From Trichopria drosophilae (lineage: Eukaryota > Arthropoda > Insecta > Hymenoptera > Diapriidae), in NCBI GenBank assembly GCA_030407085.1, contig CM059584.1:4278001-4342000 (forward strand): 64,000 bases of DNA. Reading direction: 5' to 3'. The stretch's first letter is position 1. Every line of letters starts with the position of its first letter. The notes beneath the pieces were generated by a model that ran no database searches, was not told the origin of the DNA, and saw nothing but the letters and a program-made list of their open reading frames with translations. Below, in pieces: positions 28,401 through 40,400 of this stretch. A program made the translations under genes and the position numbers.

Positions 28401-31400
28401 GACATTTTTTTATATCGCGTATTGTTTCTGCTCAGAAAAAAATCAAGTAAAAGATAGTATTTAATACTACTTGTTGCGGTAAAATATGTGCCAATAAATG
28501 CATGTCGTATATTTTACCACTATAAATAGTCATGTACGATATATTGTAGGATACGCGTTGTAGTTGCAATAGTTACAACTACACTGGTGAACAACAAAAA
28601 CAGTACCAGTTTTGTATACTATCCATATTGGTAAATATAACGAAAATTAAAAATTCTCACATTAGCGAAGCTGCGAAACGAAATGCTGAAACAGAGTTAA
28701 CAGCTCACGCAAAAAGATCGAAGGTATTCTATACCAAGCTTAAAAATGAAGCTGAAGAACTTGCAGCTACTTCGGACTGCAATGTTGCTGCCTTGGCATT
28801 TGATTATATGCAGAATTTGAGCATCCCTATAATACCTCTACAAGACACATATTATTTACGACAAATTAATGTCAATGTTTTAAGTATTCATAACATCAAG
28901 AACAAAACGGCTAAATTTTATATCTACCATGAAGGAAATGGGAAAAGGGTCCGAATGAAGTTTGCTCTTTTTTGATGGATTACGTTGAACGCGAATTACA
29001 AAAAAGTGTAAAAGTTGTTCATCTCTATAGTGACAACTGCGCGGGGCAGAATAAAAATCATACTATGTCCAAACTGTTACTTGCCATGGTAGAGCTAAAT
29101 AAATTTGAAAAAATCGAGCAATTCTTCCCAATAAGAGGTCACAGTTACTTGCCATGCGACAGAGACTATAGTTTAGTGAAAAGAAAACTCAAAAAGTTTG
29201 ATAAAATATACACCTTACGACAAGTGATAAAATTGATCATTGATAACACGAACAAATTTCAAGTGCAAATAGTTCATGCTAATACCATTATTGATTATAA
29301 ATCTTGGTGGTCTCATTATTATAAAAAGAACGTGATATTGGTGGAAACAAGGGGTAGAACTACAAGGAAAGAAGACAAAATTTCATTTGGAATTCATGAC
29401 AATGCCCATTAAATCGACACTTCCAAATCTGCTGGAGTACTAACGGCATACAATTTTATAGATGAATCCGTAAAACACGTTTAATATGCGAAAATTGTTC
29501 AAGGAAGATATCTGCTATGATATTTTCCAGTTTGGCGTAGCACGGGACCCTGCACGTTGATGACGACCAACGTTTTTTTTTTGGTTTTATTTTCTATCCT
29601 TTGACAGGTAGTTTACATGCGTTGCACTTTTAAGAAGTGCATCGAATCAAACTTGACGTCAATGAAAAATGTCAATTTTGCACTGATGCAGCTGACCCTA
29701 GTGTCCAAGTTTTTATAAAAAAAGCAAAGATTGAAGATGTGAAAAAATGACAACAATATATACCAGATAAATATCTAGGTTACTGATAAAAAAGATAATG
29801 AATTTAGTTCTTAATACACCGCGAAACGTAATTATACATTTCATTATACTTTTGCAAATAAATTAGTTAGCAGTGTTATAAAATTATTACTTTTTTTCAT
29901 CTTACTCGTGATTCATGCAAAAGGGGACCTAAGTCCACTGGTATTTTTTATAATTATTAAAAATCCTCTTTAACTTTAAGCATAGAACGATATTTGTACT
30001 ATTGTAAGTGCATAAAAGCAACATTTCTATTAAATAATATTTTTATTTTTCATTCTGTAAGAAAAGTAAATCAGTTTTTTGTGTTTTCCCAACAATTATC
30101 TATGTGGACTTAGTGCCCTTTTTGCATGGACCGATTCATTTTTACTTCTCCGAAGGTTTGCGCTGAATTCAAATCTGGTCGCCCAATTGTTCTACCACTT
30201 TGGGATATTCTAACCCAAAACTTAAAAAAACACCGTTTTTTTTCTTTTTCATTAAGTTTCTGCGGCGGAATAAAATTTTTATTCGCAATTTGGCAAAAAT
30301 CAAATTAAAGTGGTATTCATCAGTTTTGAAATGCTTATTCAGTCATTTTTTGTCAAGGCACAAATATGATTTTCATACATTTTGTAAATATATAAATTTA
30401 TGAAAATAACTAAACAAATCAGCCTGACCATTTTGTCCAGAAACCTCAGTATACTTTTCCGAAGGATTCATTCATTTGGATGAAGGTTGTACACTAGAAT
30501 ATCATTTTAATGCTGATGAATAGCACTTTAATCTGGGTTTTACTAAACTGCATTTTATTCTCTCGCTAAAGCTTACTGAAAATAAGAATTTTTTGCAATT
30601 TTAGGTTAGGATGTCTCAAAATCTTTACGTGATAGAACAATTTTGCGGCCAGCTTTGGATTCAACGAAAAAGTTCGGAAAAGGCCGGTTTCTGGGTATGA
30701 AGGTTGACCTTATTTCAATGAATGGTGTGGTCCGTCCAGTGAAGTTAGTAGCTAGATTTATTATGGGATTGAAGTCTTGTTTGATGGAGACATGAGTGAT
30801 GAGTAATATATGTGGTGGCATGTTTTTATATTCATCTGCTGAAAACTATAGTCCATCTATCAGACAATTTTGAGTGGCGAAACTGTTTAACAGTATTTTG
30901 ACCATGGGAAATTGTAGTATCGGTGGTACTAATTAAGGGAAAAATAGTCCGAATATTCTCAGACTGGAACTAGTGAAGTAGGGGGATGAAAGGGGTGAAA
31001 ATCACGATTTTCGACGTTCAGGTGCGACTTACAGCGAATCTAAGTATTCTATCCAAAAATATGGAAGTAAAAAAAATAGAAGTTGTAGGGAATTGAAAAA
31101 TATAAATTTTCATTGATCTCATTTTTTCACTTAACCTCAAAATTTTTAAGAAATGACAAAAAACCACGTTTTTCGGTTTTTGGTCTTTATCTCGCATGAA
31201 AATCTATCGAACCTTTTGAAAATTAGTGAAAAGGTAGTTTGTTTCATCATAAAAACACTATATTTTTTTAAATGCCTGATATTAATTTGTTCAGATGTTA
31301 TCAATGTTTCCCAAAACAAAAGATGCCGTGATCAACGAAAAAGTTGAGTACGAAAAATTGTCTTACAGACTTCTGATAGGGCTCATTTTTTGCTTGAAAC

Positions 31401-34400
31401 GTCTGCTTTTGAGATATTATAAGAAATATGTGTAGTCGTAGAGAAAAAAAAAACTGAAAATTGGCATTTTTTGTGTGAAATTTTTTGTTGAAAGCTGGAA
31501 AATGTATTATTAATTTTAATTATGTTTTAAAATAACAAACACCAACTTGTTCTACGGAAAAAAAACATTGAAATGTACTGTTTACTTATTTTTGAACAGC
31601 TTGACACGTTAATTAAATCTATGTAGAAGTTTGAAATGTTCAGCCTTCATTCAAATTTCGTCTCCGAAAAACGGTTAAACTAATTTTGTTATCTATATTA
31701 GGTCGGACATTTTTTTGGACCACATGAAACTTTAATATGTTAAGTAGAGAATAATGATGATGTAATCGAAACAAGATAATAGAGATCACGTGCCTTTTTA
31801 ATTCATTGTCCGAATTTCCTAAAATAGACATATGGTGGGTCAAAAATTTGTCATAATTAATTGAGAATATTAGACTTCCAATCTTAGGCTACGTTATGTT
31901 TTCAATACTGATTAACATCTCAAGGATCCTTCCAATTCTTGGTGTATTTCCAAAAAAGTCTCCCAAACCGATTTCAGTACAGAATGGTACTTAGGTATTT
32001 TGGTGCAATGTTAAGGAAATGATAGTGACATTGTAATTTTATGATACAAAAATAACCACAATTCATGGTTTTTCGTAATTATCTCGGAAAATACTCCCAC
32101 TGTGATATAACTTATATAACTGTTATACGAGGAGTGATTAATTAGAATTATTTTCCTGGAGTTAATGCAGAAAATATTACTGTGGCCTATGAATTTTTCT
32201 GGTGATATCCATGTTCTGATGGATTATTGTATAAACAAAAATTTTAATCCAAACTAATGGAATTATGATTGTACACTTTTAATTATGGTGAGAGTTTCAT
32301 GATATATCTAGTTAATATATTACTCACAACTTTGTACAATTCTTAATATTTGTAAAAAAATTTATTTAGAATACATTTTGTTGTGAAGAGGGCCCATATT
32401 AGTGGCCGAAACGTAAATCAACGTATTTTAATTACCATTCCATCCTGGTATTAAGTCGAAGGACCGTAATTACTCAAGAATAAATTTAAAATAATAATTT
32501 ATTAATTTTAAGAAAGCGGTCAAGAAATTTAAAGTGATTTTTCACAAAATTATATTATGTTTTCTGGTGATACCACCGAAAATTTACAGTTCTGTGTACA
32601 ATAAATGTTTTTGGTGCTACTACCAAACATTTTACGCTTCACTTTAGAAGAAATAAGCACGGCAATGCAAATGTTACTCTGACAATGTGCACTGCATTTC
32701 TCGGACAGCACTATCATTTTTCAGGAGATTATTCTACAAATTTTATTGGGAATTGCTCTCCGCCTATCGTTCTTTGCCATTGTCGGAAAAACAGGACGTT
32801 TTGTAGTTTATAAAAAGTGTTTATACTATTTTCATAAACTGAAAAATCGGAGATCCCACCTATAAATTTTGAGATGGATTCGGTGACTTGAGTATTTTGA
32901 TATTTTCTAAATATTGTTGTTAACCACCAAAAGTGATGAAATATTCTATTTGTTAATACCAGAGCATGGTTTCTTGAAACTATTGATGATTACACCTCAT
33001 GGATGTAGAAGGGGCAATTTTAAAGCATATTTTTAAAAATATTAAATGATATCATTACTAGTGACCCCTGGTGCCCGTTTTCCGTGTTGGATGCAGTGTT
33101 CGTGATTCAAAATGATTTCGTATATAAGCAGAGGAGTGTTTACATTCATGGATCAATTGTCTGGCGCCAGTAATTTTCTCTTGCATGGAAAATGTATACA
33201 TGACCGTCAGCTTATTTTTTCTTGCATGTATAATTTCACGTACGAAATGGTACGATCGGATGATTGAACCACGTTAAGATGTAATTGTAGATCGGGGTAG
33301 TTTATGCTAAGTGATGTAATGTACTCGTTATGTGCAGTTAATAAGAATAATTCAGTAGTTGTATTATTTTTTTGCTATTTTATAGTATTAATAATTAATA
33401 TTTTGAATATTATTGTTTAAAAGTTGTATTAATGTAAAAATGTGCACTTCTGTCGTCTATATTATTTATTTTATGATATTATTATATGATACTTATGTAT
33501 TACATAATGGTTTCTTCACCGTATTTTGCCTGTCATTATTAAAATTATTTATGTCATTGATGATATGTCAATGTAATATTACTTATTAACAATTTTCTTT
33601 CAAGAGTCAATACCATCAAGAATTATTTATTTCTTTTTTCAATTAGAGTCCATATTTTATTCATTTTAGAACAGAATAACGTTTGCGAGAATACTAAAAA
33701 GTATAGATACCATCATAATTGAGGTCTCACAGTTTATTGAATTTCCAATACAAATCATCGAGTAATATTCACTATAATATTCAATGTATGACAGGAAATG
33801 TTATTTTAGGTGCTCCAAGTTATAAACATAAGTATAATAATGTGTTTTTCAATGATAATGAAATTCTAAAGCACATAACATGTTCATTAAGTAATTTTGT
33901 ATTCACTGCTATGAATAAGAAGTAAGAAAGTTATGTACTGTGCGAAAGTCAATTGCACAGCAATGACCTTTCTAATGCTAATGGATTCGACAGGAAACTG
34001 AAAGTTTTCTATTATTGCTATTTCTACAATCACTTCTGTATTGAAATGAGTCACTCGTTAGTCATAATTTCATTAATTGATTGAAGGAATTAAATTATTT
34101 TTCTGTTTTTTGGTATAATTTTTTTGGGGCACATTCCATTTTTGCTAACTCAGATCTGTTTTTTAGAAAAATCAGTGACTTTAAAAACCAAGTTCCATTT
34201 TGGTTCTCTTTAAAAGAGGAACCGCCATCGTAGATTAAAAAATAATGAAAGTTACTTTCTGCATTACCTTCCCCTTCCAAAAATTTGTAAAAATATTACT
34301 TAAATACCACTAGAAAAATAACTATGACTAATCACCCTAGCTCGTGGAACATTCAAAAATTTTTTCGAAAGCAGGCCTAAGTTTATTTTACGAGAGAAAC

Positions 34401-37400
34401 CCATCGGCCGAATGAACAAACTCATTAGTCAAGCGCGAACAGCGCCGCCGTAATCGCATCAATTAGCGAACGGTTTTAGAAGTTAGCCGCGCACTATCGG
34501 TGCACATAGAGATGCATATCTGTAGACGGGTACCTTAACGCGCAATTAATTTCGAATGCGAGATCGTACGAAGAACATGTATACGAATTCTCGTACACGA
34601 CTTGCAGTTGATATGCTTGTGTGGGTTAAGTAGGTATAAGTATTTACCGCAATAGAGAAACTTGCATACACACATGACTAAGCTAAAAAAATGATCCGCT
34701 GCTTTATACGCTAATGACGGTAGTGCCGTAATGTGTATTTCACTCCGGTTTTCCCATTTCCGTGTCGATGCGCGAACCGTTCCCTGCTAGAAAGCGATAC
34801 ATGAAACGGTCTCAGAAATTTAGTAGGTATCGGTTGTCGATCGTACTCCATCAACATCTGAGTGCTCGATAGACGCAACCGTGCTATTTTCCTATTTTAT
34901 GCCGATAGCGGAACTTCCCCACGGCTATCTCCATGCGAAACGCCTGTTTCAGTTTTAGAATTTCAGTAATTTTATGTCGACTTCATAGGTTATTGTTTGA
35001 GTTTATATTTTAGAAATATTTTATAATTAGTATGAAAAAATTGGATCCGGAACTCGAAGAACTTCTTGCCCTGGAGCATATTTCTCTTGACCGACACTTC
35101 CCGTAAGTAGTTTGCATTACATTACTTGCAGACGCAAGATTGGATGTTGCTATCGAAACGGATTTCCGTAGTAACGAACCTGAATATTTTCTGCTGATTT
35201 TTGATAAAAATCTTGAGATCTATGTAGTATTTTCAGTCTAATTTTGGTCGAGACTCCATCACCTAATACGATTAATCTGGGAAATATTTGATATATTTGA
35301 GTACAATGTTAACACTGACTTTTAGGTTACTTGATTCCTAAAAATAGGATTCTAATCAGAATCTGACAAGATTCTGACTGAATTTACCGAGGTATATTTA
35401 GGTTAGGTTCATCAAATTTTGTAGTAAGTGCAAGGTCGGACAAAGCAGGAATTCGATCGCAACCTCGTCGGAGAAACAAGATTCTGATCGGATTCTGGTA
35501 GGATTATCCTGGTCAGAATCCTGTCGGCAGAGCGTTACAATTCATGTGATTTCCTGGTCAAACATAGGGAAGGCTGGCCGGATTTTGACCAAACTAGCGT
35601 TACATTTTCTACATGGGTTGTTAGCTTTTAGTCAAACGATTAGGTCAATACGATGAACATTGGAGCGAGACAAAGTGGAACTGTAGAGACTGCCTTAAGT
35701 TGATGGGCTTGGTATGCATAATCTAAGCGTTTTGCGTATACACGCGAAGCGAAACTCGGAAATTTACCTTTTTTACTGCTTGGCACTTGGCCTAGATATA
35801 GATATTCCTTAAACGTATGCAATGGATTAGTGGAAAACTTGGTGAAAGTGAAGAATGTTGTAGAAAAGTGGCTTCCGCAAATAATTTGTATCTTTGCGTA
35901 TTTGTGTTTATTGGCGTTTACCGGCTTTCAGTTATATGATCATACATATAAAGTAGCAAATGTGATTTGAGTTATTTTCTTTAGTTGAGAAGAACATTTC
36001 TCGATATTGGAACCTTCAGAAATTCTTGTCATTTATTTACTTAGATGATGTTTGTTAATTTAATGCTTTTATTCTTCCTTATTCGCTTCAAACTCTTACC
36101 AACAATTTCAAATAATGTATCGAATACTAACCCTAGTAGAAATTTGTCCATGTTTTTCTTACACTGTCCATTTCCCCTATACCTTTAACATGGTAAATAA
36201 GAATGTTATACAAGAATTGTACAAAAAATGTTTTCATTTCTACCAGGGAAATGGTGGATTTATAGCAGTTTCGTAATATATACTAAGAAAGTGTTTTATG
36301 AGAAAGACCAGCACTAATTTTTGCAATCAATAGATGATGGATGGCAACGAAATTAGAAGGACCATTCAAATAAATGACATTAATACCCGCTCAAACCTTG
36401 ATGACAAAGTAGACAAATTTATATATATATATTATATTGTTCCCTATATATGATGCGATTAAATTAAAACTGAACCCTATTTGTACTCGTTTTCATAACA
36501 TTTTGTTATTAATATCGATTTATTTGTCGAACTGTATTTTGTCAACTTTACGAGGCTCTTGTAGGGTTCAGTTTTAATTTAATCGCATCGTATTAGAGGA
36601 CAAAAAATTTTTGTTTTTTCAAGGCCTACAACTTTTTTCTGTGTGATATTTCGGTAACTATGTGTCGAAACGAGTTAAACGCGAAAATCCTGAAAAATCG
36701 GCATTTATCCCGTTTTTATGGCTATAACAAGAGAGATATTCATTGTAGATCAAAACCCAATAGAGACAATTTATAGAGCTTTAAAATATCTTTAAAATGA
36801 GCTCCGGTTCGTTAAGGTACCTTCAAACCGAGTCGAGATATTTCAACAAATGTGATTTTTTCACCTAAATTTTAGTGTTGAATAACTTAAAAACTCTACC
36901 TTCCCGAACATTTTTTTAGAGGAAAAAGTTGTTCAGAATTATCTGTAGAATCTAGAGTTAGCCGCTGGGTAATGGTTGGTCGATCACCCTGTATATATAT
37001 ATCATCAATAGACGGGTCGGGAACGCTACCTGGGATATACAGTGATTTTATGTATAAATTTTATATTTTAAATCGCCAATTTCCTTTAATTATATGAAAT
37101 TTCCTCGCAGCTAAATGGTTAAAGAAAATATTTCATAGTTTGCTTTTCCTTTACCTAGTGGACTATCTTGTTCATTACAGGGATGAGCTTCCGGTGCAGA
37201 CATTTAGCACTAGTAGAATCCACAATAGAAATAGGATCAATTTAGTTCCAAAATGTCCCGTTAAACATTTTGCGCTTTAGTCGTCCATTGCAATTTTACA
37301 ATATAGTGGATAATTTGCGTTGGCGATATTGATTATACTTATTTCTGTACTTATGTTTTGTTCTGTAATTATTTTTAAGGATGCTCCTTGTTAAATCCTA

Positions 37401-40400
37401 TCCTTTTAAGAATTTATGGCCCAGATCGTGGTTCTTCGTTTCTAGTGTTTTAGGGAAATGACGGTCGATGTATAAGGATAGAAGGGCATGTTGTCATGGT
37501 TCCTGGATATGAAAAATGATGGAAAGTGAATGAGTATAGACAAAGCTGTCTACTGGTGATAGGATTTTATATCAAGATGATCTTCATTGTCACATGAGAT
37601 TATAAAGAACACACAATGTACCTATAACAAGTAAAAAAGGAATAATAGCAGAACGCTGAATAAACAGGGCCTCAGTGGATAATAATTGCTGTACAAAGGT
37701 TCTCACTACCATACAGGAGCCGGCGAAATACAGAAATCCCGATAGTTTAGTAAAGATTACGTTAAATGTATTAAATGATAGTGGATAAATAATTAGGATC
37801 AGGAATGATCAGGACTGAGAAACCATATTATCACTTACATGACAATGTTCTAGGATGGATGATTGCTGGCAGAGGAATGGATAGCGAATGAATGTTTTAA
37901 CTGAGAATTGTCATAAAATTAGTATATATAAATAAAATGAGTACACTTAGTGTTACTTGGTTAGCTTTGTTAGGATCCTGGCTTCGTCATAACTGTACGG
38001 TTGCCCAGGGAATATGAAACTTGAGGATGTCTAATTTTGTTAGTCTTGTATCTAAAGGAAGCGACTAGTAAAATCCCTGGTATAATTTGTTATATTTACA
38101 ACCTGCAAAGGTGTCTATCTCAGCTCTTTCTTCGAAATTTGAGGAATTTTTAAAAAAATACCTATATTAGGTATGTATCACGTGAAACTCACCATTCTAT
38201 GGATACTGCAAGGGTCCATTTACATATGTTCTTCAATTGGATGACTCTAATTGCCTTTGGATGTTACTAACACATTTCGGTCCATCAAACTGTATTTATT
38301 ATCATGATCGTTTTCTAGCGCCGTGTATTTTTGGAAATACGACAAATATTCAATTAAATTCGCTCGAAAAGGCTTTTGTCGCCATTTGACGCAGAATTTC
38401 GCACGGCATCAAGATCTTGGCCATTACTATACGTTATATCCAGGATTGGGACGAAAGTCCAACGGTACGGCATATTATTAACCGGAGCTGCGAAGGTAAC
38501 TCGCAGTTAGGGACGTTTCGCAAGATGATGTGTCTCTGATAAGACTACGGCCGCTTGTCAATTAGAAATAAATTTCCTACATCGCGTTCGGACTTTGAAT
38601 TATTATCGGTTCCTGGCTCTGTCGGTAGAAAAGACGGTTGATGCGTAGCAAGATATCCATCCACGTCGGGGAACCTAACTTTGTTAACTCGCATGCGTTG
38701 TTAGTGAAGCACTGGTCTTTTTAACCATACCCGAGCCTTTTCGTATCGAGTCGATATTTATTCCTGGGTATGTACATCTCGTTGAAGGATAGCAGAGAGA
38801 AGCCCTGCTGTCGTTAACGCTTGGTACATGTACTCGTACATCCATCATTTATCAAGTATTTTAAAATTGGTTATGTTGTTGAAAATGTTTATTTTATCTT
38901 AGTCTATTTTGTAAGTTACGTTGAATAAGCAGAAGTTTTACTTTTTAGAATATCTTGAATATTTTGGTTAGCGATTTAAGGGGAGGCGCCGGTGTAGCCA
39001 CATTAAATTGAAATGACAACAAATGGTCAAACGTTTTGAACCACACTTTTCTTCATAAATTAAGTGCAGTAACTGGGAATATAACAAACCATTTTTGACA
39101 GAGTTACAGTTTTTATTACCGATCTAATAGACATATTCTTCAATCCATAATTTCCTACGAAAGATAAGCATATAAAAGAATGTTGGTTATCTATCGTTCA
39201 ATTATTTAATGACTGTTTGAATAACTATTTGTTACTATAATAAGTTTTAAAATAACATTCTTTGAAACGTAGAATGTAAATGTATATTTCATTACATTAT
39301 TTATATATTAAATAACACATTTATTTATTAATAGAATAGAAAAAGATATTGAATAATTGGATGAAAAGAAATCACGAAGATACAAATATTATACTACAAG
39401 AAAGCCACAAAAAACTATAAATATAATATAGTCCATCTTTTTTTTTAAATTTTGTTTTCTATATAAAACAATACATAATTTATTTTACAATTAACACCGA
39501 AGTTGACGCATTTTTTACATTACACTAAATCGTCACTAAATTGTTTATAAATTCCTTGTCAAAGAAGAATGAATAGAATTTCAAAACAAAATTTGCATAA
39601 ATGGAATTGCGAAAAAGATATTTGCTTTTTACTGCAAAAAAAAAGCTGGAGAGCTCCCGAGGACCAAAAGCGGATATTTGGACGTCCCCAGAAGCTCCTC
39701 AAGACATCCCGGGACGGAATGTGTTGTTTAGATGTAAACGAAGCAATATCGTCATGGATATAATTCTACAAAATTTACAAATTCAAGTGGTTAAAACAAA
39801 TTTTTTACTTTCCAATAAATTCTCATACAATATCGAAAAAATACACGTATTTCTGCGTTTTTTAAACCACGGGAACCCGGCTCTAATATCCATTGAATCT
39901 TTAATAAAAAAGTAGAAGTTTTCAGTTTGTTTTCATTATATTTGTCGCATTGATATTTTTACTTGAAATTCTACCATGCCTACATGTTTTGTTGCGCTTT
40001 CCGGCATTAAAACCGGCGTTCTAAATTCCAAAAAAAATTATTTAGGATTTTTACTAAAAACCAATAAAAGAAATTAAGAAAACCGTAAAATGTCGTAAAA
40101 TTTAAAAGTGTAGTAAAACTCAGAAAAAAATGTTTCATACGAGTATAGAATGACTTATTTATTGTTATTACTTATATTAACTTATAATTTGTGTAAAATG
40201 AACAAATATGTTGAATTTCGAAATGCGATATCTTCTTGAAAATATAAGATCGAAAAATCCAGACGTAATTTTGAATTTCATGAGTACTACTTCTGAAATT
40301 AGGGTTAAAAAAAATAAATAAATAGAGCCAAAAAATAATATTAACAAAACAAATTATTATTAAAAAATTAAAAGGCAAGGAAATAATTTAATCGTGTAAT

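Larger units (their letters stand above)
26988..30138. mobile_element. Nested transposon complex bounded by a perfect 34-bp inverted repeat
   Basis: 26988-27021 (TGAATCGGTCCATGC ... CACTAAGTCCA) is an exact inverse of 30105-30138. Diverged copies of the same terminal motif lie inside: 28340-28366 (same orientation as the left end), 28368-28393 (inverted) and 29911-29936 (same as left). The interior carries a truncated LINE (27040-28320) and a DUF7869-type gene (28628-29412). Whether the outer 34-mers are true ends of one element or the inner edges of two others cannot be settled here, as I see no target-site duplication. Confidence 0.6.

Noticed and set aside
32385..32470. GTGGCCGAAACGT sequence reminiscent of Penelope-like or hammerhead ribozyme ends
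   Set aside because: No CTGATGA core at the required spacing and no reverse transcriptase nearby.
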